Shown: positions 9,041-19,393, counted from the first letter of the stretch. The stretch: 64,000 bases of DNA from Desulfofustis sp. PB-SRB1 (GCA_016722945.1 JAEQMT010000010.1:451765-515764); one strand, 5' to 3'. Notes: generated from the letters alone by a model not told the origin. Program-made: numbers and translations.

Positions 9041-10267
9041 TCAAGGTTGCCTCAATTGCCTGGTATCCAGCCAGACCAGTGGGTCGAGCGTCTCATTTTT
9101 ATGTCTGATCTCCAGATACATGCCGTCGCTGAGTAGCATCGCCGTCTCCCCCATGATGCCGATATCGTCATGTTCATCGACGCGTTCTCCTTTTTTCACC
9201 AGCAGCCGTTCCAGCCGTGATATCACCGAATAATAGTCAAAGCCGTGATTGATAATAACCGCGTTGCCATACCCACGCAGGTAGCCGGCGAAACTGACGA
9301 CCCCTTCGTGGATGGCTCGAACGATGGTTCCCGGTTCCGCCTCGATGGCGATCCCTTTTGATACCCTGGTTATGCCCAGACGGTTTGTCCATTGCTGGTC
9401 GTAGCCGACAATCACCGTGCCTGCCACCGGCGGAGGAAGTTTTCCTCTGCTGCGGGCAAAACTCTGATCAACCATCTCTTTTTCCTGCTTAAGATTGCCG
9501 ATCGATTCGTCCAGACTGCGCCCGGCATCTTCCAGCTCGGCAATGGCCTGTTCATGGAGCGAGGTCTGGGTGCGAACCCGGGCCAGCAGGTTTATCTTTT
9601 CATCGCGGATGGCGTTGAGCTTTTCCTGTTCAATGCTGTTTTGCTCGATAAAATCGGCCAGCACCGCCTCTTCCCGCTCCAGAGCCTGGATCGATCCGGC
9701 CAGCTCGTCGATGGTCTGGCGGTAGATATCGATCACATCCTGGTCATATTGGATCAGCGTCTTGAATGAATCCTGAAACCGCAGCAGTTCCGGCAGGGTT
9801 TGAGTGGAAAAGGCGACGTTGATAAAACCGATCTCACCTGTTTTATAAAAGGCCTCGATACGGGCCTGGAGATGGCGCTGGACATCTGCTTTTTTCCGGT
9901 CGGTCTGGGCGAGCTGTTGATTTTTATCCTCGATGAGTTGTCGCTGCTCACTCATGCGGGCCTGCAATTCGGTGAGCATGTCTTTTTGCCTCAGTAGACG
10001 GACATCGATGTCTTCCAGCTCAGCCAGCAGATTTTGTTCTTTTTTCAATACCGCTTCGATCTGCCGTCGCTGGGCTTTGATCCCTTCCTGCAATTTTCTG
10101 ATATTGATCCGAAATAATTCGATGTTTTCAGCTATTTCTTCTTTTTTGGCGGCGCGTTCGGCGGCGGTTTCGGCGTTCAGCGAAGCGGCCGGCAAAGCAA
10201 GGCTTGCCAGGCCGGCGACAATCATCACCACCCGCCTGACAGATATGGTTTTGATAAGGGAGCTCAT
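9041..10267 (-). CDS. envC: EnvC-like murein hydrolase activator
   Basis: I choose ATG 10267 because it overlaps the ftsX stop (ATGA) and directly precedes a signal peptide ending near LNAE; an upstream frame to 10315 has no support. The 408-residue product has long coiled coils (about residues 35-240) and a C-terminal LytM/M23 domain (about 300-400). The zinc-binding histidine pattern is degenerate (SRL where active enzymes have AHL), so like E. coli EnvC it is probably not an enzyme but an activator of amidases, controlled by FtsEX from across the membrane. The gene order ftsE-ftsX-envC-ctpA supports this role in septal peptidoglycan splitting. Confidence 0.9.
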   Translation of the reverse strand: MSSLIKTISVRRVVMIVAGLASLALPAASLNAETAAERAAKKEEIAENIELFRINIRKLQEGIKAQRRQIEAVLKKEQNLLAELEDIDVRLLRQKDMLTELQARMSEQRQLIEDKNQQLAQTDRKKADVQRHLQARIEAFYKTGEIGFINVAFSTQTLPELLRFQDSFKTLIQYDQDVIDIYRQTIDELAGSIQALEREEAVLADFIEQNSIEQEKLNAIRDEKINLLARVRTQTSLHEQAIAELEDAGRSLDESIGNLKQEKEMVDQSFARSRGKLPPPVAGTVIVGYDQQWTNRLGITRVSKGIAIEAEPGTIVRAIHEGVVSFAGYLRGYGNAVIINHGFDYYSVISRLERLLVKKGERVDEHDDIGIMGETAMLLSDGMYLEIRHKNETLDPLVWLDTRQLRQP

Positions 10268-11154
10268 CAGGTGCGAAGAAATTTCTGCATGGAGGTGTAG
10301 CTGCCGATGGTGCACAGCAAAATAGAGATCGCAATGATGGCAATGAGAAAGGGCGGCTTAAAAAAGGTAAACTCAAACATGGCCAGAAAACCCGGCCCGG
10401 AAAAGTTCGACCGTATCCACTGAAAGAGAACGTAGAGGGCGGCAAGACCGAGGGTTGAGCCCAGCACGCCTTGCAGAAACCCTTCCATGAGAAACGGTGT
10501 CTTTATATAGTTGTTAGTGGCGCCGACAAGTTTAAGGAGTTCAAGTTCGGCCTGCCGGGCCAAAATCGTCAGCCGGATGGTGTAGGAAACCATGAAGACC
10601 GAGGTGAGGATCAACAGACCGCCGCTGAGAAATACGACAATGGAGAGCAGCCGGATAAAGTAGTAGAAGCGCTCGATCCAGTCCTGGCCATATTGCACCT
10701 TCAAGGTACCTGGCAGTTTCGCGAGATATTCGGAAAATAGCTTTAATTGGGTCAGGCTTCTGAGATTTTTCAGTGGCACCACTTCAATCGAGGCGGGCAG
10801 GAAATCTTGCGGCATATCGGCCAGAACATCGCTGTCGTCACCCAGTTGGGCGGCAAAGCGCTCATACGCCTGGAGCCTCGATATAAAGCGGATATCTTCC
10901 ACTTCATCAAAGGCGAGTATCTTACGGCGCAGCTGTTCCTGCAACTCCGGGCCAGGTTCCTCTTCGAGGTAGACGATGAGACGAAGATCATCACCCAATT
11001 TATCGCCAACCCCCAGCATATTGGTATAGACCAGGAAGAAAAAGGCGAAGATCAATACCGACAGGCTCACGGTGAGCAGGGTCATACATTGTGAGGGCCA
11101 TGTCTGGCGGAGGTTACGACCGGCCTGTCGAAAAACGGCGAACCAGAAATTCAT
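10267..11154 (-). CDS. ftsX: Cell-division ABC transporter permease FtsX
   Basis: 295-residue integral membrane protein with one N-terminal helix, a periplasmic domain of about 130 residues (near 50-175) and three C-terminal helices, the standard FtsX topology. It pairs with FtsE to transmit ATP-driven conformational changes to the periplasmic EnvC-like activator. The start overlaps the ftsE stop by four bases and its stop overlaps the envC start, so translation of the three is coupled. Confidence 0.93.
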   Translation of the reverse strand: MNFWFAVFRQAGRNLRQTWPSQCMTLLTVSLSVLIFAFFFLVYTNMLGVGDKLGDDLRLIVYLEEEPGPELQEQLRRKILAFDEVEDIRFISRLQAYERFAAQLGDDSDVLADMPQDFLPASIEVVPLKNLRSLTQLKLFSEYLAKLPGTLKVQYGQDWIERFYYFIRLLSIVVFLSGGLLILTSVFMVSYTIRLTILARQAELELLKLVGATNNYIKTPFLMEGFLQGVLGSTLGLAALYVLFQWIRSNFSGPGFLAMFEFTFFKPPFLIAIIAISILLCTIGSYTSMQKFLRT

Positions 11155-11858
11155 AATGCGGCGCCCTCTCGTACCAGATGCAGCCTGCCGGAACGCAATT
11201 CCATGACCCGGTGGGTGGTGTCTCGGAAGATCGACTCGTCATGGGTGGCGATAACCACCGTTGCTCCGGAATTCTTACAAGCATTGAGCAGGGTCATAAC
11301 TCCTTCGGTGGTAACCGCGTCGAGGTTACCGGTGGGCTCATCCACCAGGATCAGCGGTGGGCTGTTTGCCACCGCCCGGGCCAGCGCCACCCGCTGCTGT
11401 TCGCCACGCGACAACTCGCCGGTGATGGCGTCATGCTTGTCGGCCAGTGAGAGCCGTTCCAGCAGATTCTTGACCCGTTTTTTTATGTAGGCTGATTTTT
11501 TGTATGATACCTCCATGGAAATGGCGATGTTCTCAGCCGCGGTACGATCAAGCAGCAGCTTGAAATCCTGATAGGCGACGCCGATTTTCTGCCGCATTTT
11601 GGCCAGCGCCCTGCCTCTGAGTTTTTGGATGTCCTTGCCGGCTACCTCCACCAGCCCGTTCGTGGGAACTTCCATATTGCAGAGCAGCTTCAACAACGTG
11701 GTCTTGCCGGCGCCGCTGGCGCCGGTGAGAAAGAACATCTCCCCGTTGTTGATGGTGAGCGAGACATCGACCAGGGCACGCACCTGTGGCGGGTAAATCT
11801 TGCTGACCTTGATCATTTCGACCATGGCGCGGCTGGCGGATGATGTTGTTTGGCTCAC
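11151..11858 (-). CDS. ftsE: Cell-division ATP-binding protein FtsE
   Basis: 235-residue ABC ATPase. Walker A GASGAGKTTLL (about residues 41-51), signature LSRGEQQRVALARAV and Walker B LILVDEPTGNLD are intact, with a Q-loop in AYQDFKLLLDRT, as in FtsE. It works with FtsX at the division ring. ATG 11858 is preceded by a weak AAGGTGAG site. It is the first gene of the minus-strand ftsE-ftsX-envC-ctpA-DUF1992 operon and is divergent from ileS. Confidence 0.94.
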   Translation of the reverse strand: MSQTTSSASRAMVEMIKVSKIYPPQVRALVDVSLTINNGEMFFLTGASGAGKTTLLKLLCNMEVPTNGLVEVAGKDIQKLRGRALAKMRQKIGVAYQDFKLLLDRTAAENIAISMEVSYKKSAYIKKRVKNLLERLSLADKHDAITGELSRGEQQRVALARAVANSPPLILVDEPTGNLDAVTTEGVMTLLNACKNSGATVVIATHDESIFRDTTHRVMELRSGRLHLVREGAAL

Positions 11859-12349
11859 CTTGTCTTCTCATCCCGCCTGGTAGGGCAAAAGAGTTTCACT
11901 GATAAATTATAAGAATCTTTTACATTGAGATTGTTTGATCACAATCGGGGCGAAAAGTAAATATCGCCACATGCCGTATCGATAGCGCCAGAATAAGATG
12001 TTTGGATCATGGTTTGGTAAACGACTATTTGGCAAGGTTCCCGTAAGGTTTTTACAGCCCCGTCATACTGTGTGCCGGTGCTATCCCGCCAATTCTAAAT
12101 GAACGGGGCTCGACTTGTCAATATAATGGCTGATGATGGGCCGGGTACGAAGGGTGCAAAACGGCGGAATGGTTGGCGATGACTTGTACCGGGTTTGGAC
12201 ACTTTATCATTTGCACTTGCACTAAAGCGCTTTGCTGGTATGCTTTAGTGTTTACGATTTGTCTCTGAGCTTGGATCGACACCCGAATAACAGCGGCTGC
12301 CGGTAAGATTTTCAGCATAATGAACACCGTCTGCAACAAGGAGAGATGT
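11859..12349. other. Divergent ftsE-ileS intergenic region
   Basis: About 490 bases that should contain both promoters. A plausible sigma-70 promoter for ileS is TTGCAC (12217-12222) and TATGCT (12239-12244), 16 bases apart. Around 11,990-12,050 the sequence ATTTGGCAAGGTTCCCG resembles the right end of family B repeats (TTTTGCAAGGTTCCC at 60.4 kb), so a decayed copy may be present. No T-box or other riboswitch structure was recognised. Confidence 0.4.
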
Positions 12350-15166
12350 ATGGACTATCGGGCCACCCTCAATTTACCCAAAACCGCTTTTAAGATGAAG
12401 GCCAATCTGTCTCAGCAGGAGCCAAAGGCCCTGCAACGCTGGCACAATGAGGGACTGTATGAACTGGTGCAACGCCATAGTGAGGGCCGGCCACTCTTCG
12501 TCCTGCACGACGGTCCCCCCTATGCAAACGGGAAGATCCATCTGGGCACCGCATTTAACAAGATACTCAAGGATATCATCCTGCGTTCCAAACGGGCCGA
12601 CGGTTTCAATGCCCCCTATATCCCCGGGTGGGACTGCCATGGGTTGCCCATCGAGCACAATGTGGACAAAGAGCTTGGTGAAAAAAAACAGACAATTCCC
12701 ATTCTCTCCAAGCGCAGGGCATGCCGGAAATATGCCGAAAAATGGATCAAAACCCAGAAAGACGAGTTTAAGCGGCTGGGAGTTTTAGGCGATTGGGACA
12801 ACCCCTATCTCACCATGTCGTATGACTATGAGGCCACCATCGCCCGGGAGTTTAACCGGTTTTTCGACAGCGGCTCAATTATTCGCAGCAAAAAGCCAAT
12901 CTACTGGTGCGCTTCGTGCAAGACCGCGCTGGCCGAAGCGGAGGTGGAGTACCATGATCACCGCTCGCCTTCCATCTATGTGAAATTTCCGGTGCGCTCC
13001 GATCTCAGCGCCATCGATCCCGCCCTTGCCGGTGACAATCTGTCGGTGGTTATCTGGACCACTACGCCGTGGACCCTGCCGGCCAATCTGGCGGTGGCGT
13101 TCCATCCTGAATATCGGTATGCGGCGGTGGCACTGGGCAATGAGCGGCTCATCATGGCGCATGATCTGGTTGAGCGGGTGATGGGGGAGTGGGGGATAGA
13201 GCAGTATACCATCGAGGCCACCTTTTCCGCTGTCGAGCTGGAGCACAAATACTGCCGCCACCCCTTTATGGAGCGAGATTCATTGCTGGTGCTGGCCGAC
13301 TATGTAACCCTTGAGGCGGGTACCGGCTGTGTCCATACGGCGCCTGGTCACGGCGCCGAGGATTATCAGACCGGTCTGCGCTACGGCCTCGATATCTTAT
13401 CCCCGGTGGATGACGACGGGGTCTATACCGCCGCGGCAGGTGTCTACGCAGGCCGCCGAATCCCCGCCGTCAACGATGATATTATCGAGGACTGCCGCAC
13501 TGGCGAGGCCCTTGTTTCGGCCGGCTCGGTGGATCACTCCTACCCCCATTGCTGGCGCTGTAAAGAGCCGGTGATGTACCGGGCCACACCGCAGTGGTTC
13601 CTTTCCTTGGAGAAAAATGATCTGCGAAAAAAGGCGCTGGCTCAGATCAAACAGGTGCAATGGACCCCGCGCTGGGGCATGCAGCGCATCCATGACATGG
13701 TTGAGCATCGGCCCGACTGGTGTCTGTCGCGTCAGCGTACCTGGGGGGTGCCGATTACGGTTATCACCTGCCAGCAGTGCCATGAGCCGATCAAAGATCG
13801 TCGGATCTATGAAAGGATCGATGAAATATTCACCAAAGAGGGCGCCGATGGCTGGTTTGCCCGCGCTATAGAAGATTTTCTGCCCGCCGACTTGACCTGC
13901 CCCTCGTGCGCCTCCGGCAGATTTGCCCGCGAGCAGGATATTCTCGATGTCTGGTTTGATTCAGGGGTAAGCTACGCCGCCGTCTGTGAGACCCGCCCCG
14001 AGTTGCAGACCCCGGCCGACCTCTATTTGGAGGGAAGCGATCAGCATCGCGGCTGGTTCCATTCGGCCCTGCTTGCCTCGGTGGGTACCCGCGCCGTCGC
14101 TCCCTACAAGGGGGTGCTGACCCATGGCTATGTGGTGGATGGGCAGGGTAAAAAGATGTCCAAGTCGGTGGGGAATGTGGTGGCGCCGCAGGAGGTTATC
14201 GAGAAATTTGGCGCTGAGATTCTGCGGCTCTGGGTGGCCAGCGAGGATTATCGAGACGACGTCAAGGTATCAGATGATATCTTGCGCCAGATCAGCGATT
14301 CCTACCGGAAAATCCGCAACACCATCCGCTTTATGCTGGGCAACCTCTTTGATTTTGCCCCGGACACCGATGCGGTGGCCTATGCAGAGCTGGATGATCT
14401 CGACCGGTGGGCGCTTGCCCGGTTTGAGGAGCTTAAACGCCACATCGTCGAGGGGTACCGCAACTACTCCTTCCATACCATCTATCATCGGCTGCACTAC
14501 TTCTGCACTACCACCATGAGTGCGCTCTATCTGGATATTTGTAAGGATCGGCTCTACGCCTCGGCGCCGGGTGCGAAAAGCCGCCGATCGGTGCAGACAA
14601 CCCTGTCTGAAATCGTCGATGGATTGCTCCGGCTGATGGCTCCGATTCTCTGTTTCACCGCTTCCGAGGCGTGGGACAGCCTGCGTGAGCGCGGTTCGGA
14701 GGCGGGCCTGGAGGGCTCTGTCTATATGCAGGAGTTTCCGCCCGAACAGCCCGGCTATCTTCTTGATGAACAAACAACTAAGCGTTGGGAACAACTGCTG
14801 ACGATCCGCGCCGGTATCACCAAGGCCCTGGAGGCGGCACGGGTCGACAAGGTGATCGGCCATCCCCTGGAGGCGGCTGTTACCATTGTCGCCGGGGCTG
14901 AAATGCAGCCGTTTATCACTGAACATCACGCCGCCCTTAAGGAACTGGCGGTGGTGTCGGAGTTGTATGTGGAAGAGGCAGACAGCACCAATGACCCAGC
15001 ACAGGCGGGAGACGGTCTACTGGTGAACGTCGCCCCCGCTGAGGGAGAAAAATGCGAGCGGTGCTGGATCAGATCGACAACCGTAGGTGAACAGTCGGAT
15101 CATCCAACCATCTGTTCGCGATGCTATCAGGTGGTTATCAACGAGTATCAGGAAGTGGAGCAGTGA
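12350..15166 (+). CDS. ileS: Isoleucyl-tRNA synthetase
   Basis: 938-residue class I aminoacyl-tRNA synthetase that charges tRNA-Ile and edits valine. ATG 12350 follows an AAGGAG site; the frame also opens at 12320 without one. Seen: PPYANGKIHLG with the HIGH-type motif (residues 64-67), the CP1 editing domain, GKKMSKSVGN (KMSKS loop, about residue 600) and a C-terminal zinc finger (CERCW, later CSRC), the bacterial type. Its stop overlaps the lspA start. The neighbours ileS-lspA are a common conserved pair. Confidence 0.97.
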   Translation: MDYRATLNLPKTAFKMKANLSQQEPKALQRWHNEGLYELVQRHSEGRPLFVLHDGPPYANGKIHLGTAFNKILKDIILRSKRADGFNAPYIPGWDCHGLPIEHNVDKELGEKKQTIPILSKRRACRKYAEKWIKTQKDEFKRLGVLGDWDNPYLTMSYDYEATIAREFNRFFDSGSIIRSKKPIYWCASCKTALAEAEVEYHDHRSPSIYVKFPVRSDLSAIDPALAGDNLSVVIWTTTPWTLPANLAVAFHPEYRYAAVALGNERLIMAHDLVERVMGEWGIEQYTIEATFSAVELEHKYCRHPFMERDSLLVLADYVTLEAGTGCVHTAPGHGAEDYQTGLRYGLDILSPVDDDGVYTAAAGVYAGRRIPAVNDDIIEDCRTGEALVSAGSVDHSYPHCWRCKEPVMYRATPQWFLSLEKNDLRKKALAQIKQVQWTPRWGMQRIHDMVEHRPDWCLSRQRTWGVPITVITCQQCHEPIKDRRIYERIDEIFTKEGADGWFARAIEDFLPADLTCPSCASGRFAREQDILDVWFDSGVSYAAVCETRPELQTPADLYLEGSDQHRGWFHSALLASVGTRAVAPYKGVLTHGYVVDGQGKKMSKSVGNVVAPQEVIEKFGAEILRLWVASEDYRDDVKVSDDILRQISDSYRKIRNTIRFMLGNLFDFAPDTDAVAYAELDDLDRWALARFEELKRHIVEGYRNYSFHTIYHRLHYFCTTTMSALYLDICKDRLYASAPGAKSRRSVQTTLSEIVDGLLRLMAPILCFTASEAWDSLRERGSEAGLEGSVYMQEFPPEQPGYLLDEQTTKRWEQLLTIRAGITKALEAARVDKVIGHPLEAAVTIVAGAEMQPFITEHHAALKELAVVSELYVEEADSTNDPAQAGDGLLVNVAPAEGEKCERCWIRSTTVGEQSDHPTICSRCYQVVINEYQEVEQ

Positions 15167-15642
15167 TCCTCTATGGCACTGTCCTAATCGCGGTACTGGT
15201 TGTCGATCAGCTCACCAAAGGGTGGATTGTCAATACCTTTGGTCTGTATGAGAGCCGTGAGGTGGTGGCGGGATTGTTCAACCTGGTCTATGTGACCAAC
15301 AAGGGCGCCGCCTTTTCGCTGTTTGCCACCATCGATTCGCCCCTGCGCCACTACTTCTTCGTGACCGTCAACCTGATCGCCCTGAGTGTTCTTACCATCG
15401 CCGCCTTTAAGATGCGGGCTGAGAGGTGGTACCTGCTCTCGTTTGGTCTGATCAGCGGTGGAGCGCTTGGCAATCTGGTGGATCGGCTGCGCTACGGCGC
15501 GGTGGTCGATTTTTTAGACTTTTATCTTGGTTCATATCACTGGCCGGCCTTCAATGTGGCCGATTCCGCTATATTTTGTGGAGTGGGCCTGCTGCTGGTG
15601 CTTACTTTCAAAAAACCTCAGACAACAACACAAAAGGGATGA
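15163..15642 (+). CDS. lspA: Lipoprotein signal peptidase
   Basis: I choose GTG 15163, which overlaps the ileS stop (GTGA), giving 159 residues, the normal size. The protein is a four-helix inner-membrane aspartic protease that removes signal peptides from prolipoproteins. The conserved NKGAAFS block and the catalytic GNLVDRLRYGAVVDF region, with both aspartates, are present. An upstream ATG at 15121 lies within ileS and would add a hydrophilic extension. The lipoprotein genes at 1.5 and 2.6 kb would be substrates. Confidence 0.93.
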   Translation: MILYGTVLIAVLVVDQLTKGWIVNTFGLYESREVVAGLFNLVYVTNKGAAFSLFATIDSPLRHYFFVTVNLIALSVLTIAAFKMRAERWYLLSFGLISGGALGNLVDRLRYGAVVDFLDFYLGSYHWPAFNVADSAIFCGVGLLLVLTFKKPQTTTQKG

Positions 15643-16589
15643 AAACAGCACTGCTTTTCCCCGGACAGGGGTCGCAATATGTCGGTATGGCCACCGAGTT
15701 TGTTTCCCAGCATGGCGCCTGTAGCGAGGTCATGGTAACGGCGGAGAAAATCTGTGCGCCTGATTTCCGTCATATCGTCGAGCAAGGTCCCGAAGCGGCC
15801 CTGAGCCGGGCCGCAATCCTGCAACCTGCCATAACCGTGGCCAACATCATCAGTCTCACGGCGCTGCGCGCGGCGCTGCCGGATTGGGTGAATGTCTGCT
15901 CCTGTGCCGGTCATAGTCTGGGTGAATATTCGTCGCTCTATGCGGCCGGAGTGATGTCGCTCACCGATGTGATCAGGGTGGTGGAGCGGCGCGGTTATTT
16001 CATGGAGCGTGAAGGTGATCGGCACCCCGGCACCATGCGGGCGATACTGGGTCTGAGCATCGAGCAGGTGGAGGAATTACTGGCTTCATCCGGTGACGAC
16101 GAAGTGGTAATCGCCAATCACAACAGCGCTCAGCAGGTGGTGGTATCCGGCAGCCATGACGGACTTGCCCGATTCAGCCCCCAGGCCCAGGAGGTGGGCG
16201 GTAAGGTGATCGCGCTCAACGTCACGGTGGCCAATCACAGTCCCCTGGTGGCCGGGGCGGTGGATGATTTTGCCCGGGTGCTCGAAACTGTTGGTTTCAA
16301 CCCGCCGGCCGTGGATGTCTATCTCAACGTCACCGCTGAGCGATGCGAGGAGCCCGATCTCATCAGAGATATCATGGCGCGTCAGATCGTTTCACGGGTC
16401 CGATGGTACGAGATCATAACGGCTATGCTGGCGGATGGTGTCGATACCTTTATCGAGGTGGGGCCGAAAAAGGTTCTGGCCTCCATGATGAGAAAAATCG
16501 TCCCCAAAAAAGAGCAGGTCACGGTGCTGCAGGTGGATTCGCCGGATTCTCTTGCGGCCTGCCTGAAAACGCTGGCAGATAGCCGGTAA
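15639..16589 (+). CDS. fabD: Malonyl-CoA:ACP transacylase
   Basis: 316-residue cytoplasmic enzyme that loads malonyl groups onto acyl carrier protein for fatty-acid synthesis. ATG 15639 overlaps the lspA stop and follows AAAAGGG; the frame extends further upstream inside lspA but this is not needed. Diagnostic motifs: FPGQGSQYVGM at the start, GHSLGEYSSL with the nucleophilic serine, a VANHSPLV histidine and EVGPKKVL near the end. Confidence 0.95.
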   Translation: MKTALLFPGQGSQYVGMATEFVSQHGACSEVMVTAEKICAPDFRHIVEQGPEAALSRAAILQPAITVANIISLTALRAALPDWVNVCSCAGHSLGEYSSLYAAGVMSLTDVIRVVERRGYFMEREGDRHPGTMRAILGLSIEQVEELLASSGDDEVVIANHNSAQQVVVSGSHDGLARFSPQAQEVGGKVIALNVTVANHSPLVAGAVDDFARVLETVGFNPPAVDVYLNVTAERCEEPDLIRDIMARQIVSRVRWYEIITAMLADGVDTFIEVGPKKVLASMMRKIVPKKEQVTVLQVDSPDSLAACLKTLADSR

Positions 16590-16614
16590 CAGCCAATTAT
16601 CCGGGAGATACAGT

Positions 16615-19107
16615 ATGAGCAGACCAAACTTCGATGCCCTGCGCGAAGAATACGTCGATGGGCACCCGCACCATTATACGGAACCCACCGCTGCATCCAT
16701 CAGGCACAACATCATTCATCATCTCATGAGCTTTCAGGGACGCGATCCGGAACGCTCCGGCGCCCTGGACATATATTGGGCGCTGGCATATACCTTGCGC
16801 GATCTGATGGTGGAAAAATGGATCAAGACCCAGAAGACCTACTATGCCACCCAGCAGAAACGGGTGTACTACCTCTCCCTGGAGTTTCTCATCGGCCGAA
16901 CCTTGACCAACAGTATTATTAACCTCGGCCTCTACGACGAAGTTAGCAAGGCGGTGGAGGATCTAGGCTTCAATCTCGACGATATCAGCGAGCAGGAGCA
17001 GGATGCGGCCTTGGGAAACGGTGGTCTGGGCAGGCTTGCCGCCTGTTTTATGGACTCCATCGCAACCTTGAAGATACCCGCCTACGGCTATGGGATTCGC
17101 TACGAATACGGGCTATTCCAGCAGCGACTGGTGGACGGCAATCAGGTCGAGAGCCCCGACAACTGGCTGCGCTACGGCACGCCCTGGGAGTTTGAGCGGC
17201 GCATGCCGGTGTTTGCCGTCCACTTTTACGGCAAGGTCCGCACCTATCAGGACGATTCCGGCCGGTATCGCTCTCGCTGGGTGGATACCAGCGATGTCAT
17301 CGCTATTCCCTGCGACCTGCTGGTACCGGGTTATGGTAACGACCATGTCATCAATATGCGGCTGTGGACGGCGCGCGCCTCACGCGAGCTCGATCTTACT
17401 CACTTCGGTGAGGGCGATTACATCGGGGCGGTGCAGCAGAAGGTAAACTCGGAAACCATCTCCAAGGTGCTCTACCCGCCTGATCACAACTATGCCGGCC
17501 AGGAGCTGCGTCTCAAGCAGCAATACTTTTTCGTGGCGGCCACCCTGCAGGACATCATCCGTCGTTTCAAAAAGAAAGATGAGGGGTTTGCGGCGTTTCC
17601 CGATCGGGTTGCGGTGCAGCTCAACGATACCCACCCATCCATCGCCATTGCCGAACTCATGCGCATCCTGGTGGACGAGGAGGGATTGTTGTGGGCAGAT
17701 GCCTGGGAAATTTGTACGAAAACCTTTGCCTACACCAACCATACCCTGATGCCCGAGGCGCTGGAACGCTGGTCGACCACCCTGCTGGGCAAAGTGCTGC
17801 CGCGCCACCTGCAGATCATCTATGAGATCAATCAACGCTTTCTCGATGAGATTGCCCACCACTATCCAGGTGACGCCGACAAGCTGAGGACCATGTCGAT
17901 TATCGAGGAGGGGTACCCGAAGATGGTCCGCATGGCCCATCTGGCCATTATCGGTTCGCATTCGGTAAACGGGGTTGCCGAACTTCATACCCATTTGCTG
18001 AAACACCGGATCTTCCCGGAGTTCGATGCGTTTTATCCCGGCAAGTTCAATGCCAAGACCAACGGCATCACCCCGCGCCGCTGGCTGCTGGAGGCCAACC
18101 GGGAGCTGGCGGCACTGATCACCCGGCGCATCGGCAGCGGCTGGGAGGTGGATCTGGATAAGTTACGTGGGTTGGAGGAATTCATTGACGATGAGGGGTT
18201 TCATGAAGAATTCCGGCGGATTAAATTCAACAACAAAAGCCGGCTGACCGAATACATCAAGCTGCTCACCGATGTCGCGGTAAGCCCGGAAACTATGTTC
18301 GACGTGCAGATCAAGCGTATCCATGAATATAAGCGGCAGCTGCTCAATGCCCTGCACATTATCTATCTTTACCAGAAGATGATGGCTGAGCCCGAGCGCC
18401 CGTGGGCGCCGCGTACCTTCATTTTCGCTGGCAAGGCGGCGCCCTCATACTGGCGTGCTAAACTGATCATCAAACTGATCAACTCGGTGGGTGATGTGAT
18501 CAACAACGATGCCCGTATCGGAGACCGGCTGCGGGTGGTGTTTCTGCCCAATTACAACGTGAGTCAGGCGGAGATTGTTATTCCGGCGGCGGATCTTTCC
18601 GAGCAGATATCCACCGCCGGCACCGAGGCCTCAGGCACCGGCAATATGAAATTCGCCTTGAACGGGGCGCTCACCATCGGCACCCTGGACGGCGCCAATA
18701 TCGAAATCATGGAAGAGGTGGGCGAGGAGAACATTTTCATCTTCGGGCTCACCGCCGAGCAGGCCGCCCGCGAGCGTCAGCAAAACACCCGCCCGCCGGA
18801 GCTGATCGTCGCCGAAAACCAGGATGTGAGAAACGTGATGGAGGCGATCAGCAACGGTGCTTTCAGCCATGGCGATACAAACCTGTTCAAACCGCTGGTG
18901 GAATCTTTGATGAGTCCCCATGATCAGTACCTGCTGCTGGGTGATCTGGAATCATATCTTGCCTGTCAGCAGCAGGTCAATGATGTGTTTCTCGATCAGC
19001 ACCGGTGGACGAAGATGGCCATTTACAACGTGGCCCGCATGGGCAAGTTTTCCACCGACCGAACCATCAGAGAGTACGCCACCGATATATGGGGAATTAA
19101 GGTATAG
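16615..19107 (+). CDS. glgP: Glycogen/starch/alpha-glucan phosphorylase
   Basis: 830-residue PLP enzyme that releases glucose-1-phosphate from alpha-1,4-glucans. The conserved blocks run the whole length: LGNGGLGRLAACFMDS, QLNDTHPSIAI and near the C-terminus EASGTGNMKFALNGALTIGT, with the PLP-binding lysine. Start ATG 16615 follows a GGGAG site. It indicates a glycogen-like storage polymer, but no other glycogen genes are in the window. It begins 25 bases after fabD and may be co-transcribed. Confidence 0.96.
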   Translation: MSRPNFDALREEYVDGHPHHYTEPTAASIRHNIIHHLMSFQGRDPERSGALDIYWALAYTLRDLMVEKWIKTQKTYYATQQKRVYYLSLEFLIGRTLTNSIINLGLYDEVSKAVEDLGFNLDDISEQEQDAALGNGGLGRLAACFMDSIATLKIPAYGYGIRYEYGLFQQRLVDGNQVESPDNWLRYGTPWEFERRMPVFAVHFYGKVRTYQDDSGRYRSRWVDTSDVIAIPCDLLVPGYGNDHVINMRLWTARASRELDLTHFGEGDYIGAVQQKVNSETISKVLYPPDHNYAGQELRLKQQYFFVAATLQDIIRRFKKKDEGFAAFPDRVAVQLNDTHPSIAIAELMRILVDEEGLLWADAWEICTKTFAYTNHTLMPEALERWSTTLLGKVLPRHLQIIYEINQRFLDEIAHHYPGDADKLRTMSIIEEGYPKMVRMAHLAIIGSHSVNGVAELHTHLLKHRIFPEFDAFYPGKFNAKTNGITPRRWLLEANRELAALITRRIGSGWEVDLDKLRGLEEFIDDEGFHEEFRRIKFNNKSRLTEYIKLLTDVAVSPETMFDVQIKRIHEYKRQLLNALHIIYLYQKMMAEPERPWAPRTFIFAGKAAPSYWRAKLIIKLINSVGDVINNDARIGDRLRVVFLPNYNVSQAEIVIPAADLSEQISTAGTEASGTGNMKFALNGALTIGTLDGANIEIMEEVGEENIFIFGLTAEQAARERQQNTRPPELIVAENQDVRNVMEAISNGAFSHGDTNLFKPLVESLMSPHDQYLLLGDLESYLACQQQVNDVFLDQHRWTKMAIYNVARMGKFSTDRTIREYATDIWGIKV

Positions 19108-19114
19108 CTCGAAT

Positions 19115-19393
19115 ATGGTGTACGTCCTGCTCTTTGTGTTCGCGGTCATGCTGGCCTGGGGCAGTATGTGGACTATTGTCCTGGTAATGGCGGCAAAGCG
19201 TCGCCGGGCCGGGAAAAACACCTACTGGCTCGACTGCGTCGCGGCTCTGGTAGTGGAATTGGCGATTGCCGCCGCCATTTCTCTGATAAATCCATGGGGG
19301 CTGCTTTTCGGCCCGCTGGCAGGGGCTTTTGTGGGCGGCGTGTATTACTTCTGGGTGAGCGAGTACCGCGACCGTCAGCTTGGCCCAACCTGA
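19115..19393 (+). CDS. Small membrane protein, 92 aa
   Basis: Begins MVYVLLFVFAVMLAWGSMWT, with a first hydrophobic helix, a basic loop (AAKRRRAGKNT) and two further helices (about residues 42-80). It starts seven bases after glgP in the same direction, with AAGG 12 bases upstream. The frame is open further upstream within glgP, but that part is shadow. I do not recognise the family. Confidence 0.6.
   Translation: MVYVLLFVFAVMLAWGSMWTIVLVMAAKRRRAGKNTYWLDCVAALVVELAIAAAISLINPWGLLFGPLAGAFVGGVYYFWVSEYRDRQLGPT

Noticed and set aside
11859-12349. T-box leader upstream of ileS
   Set aside because: No T-box sequence, specifier loop or antiterminator could be found.
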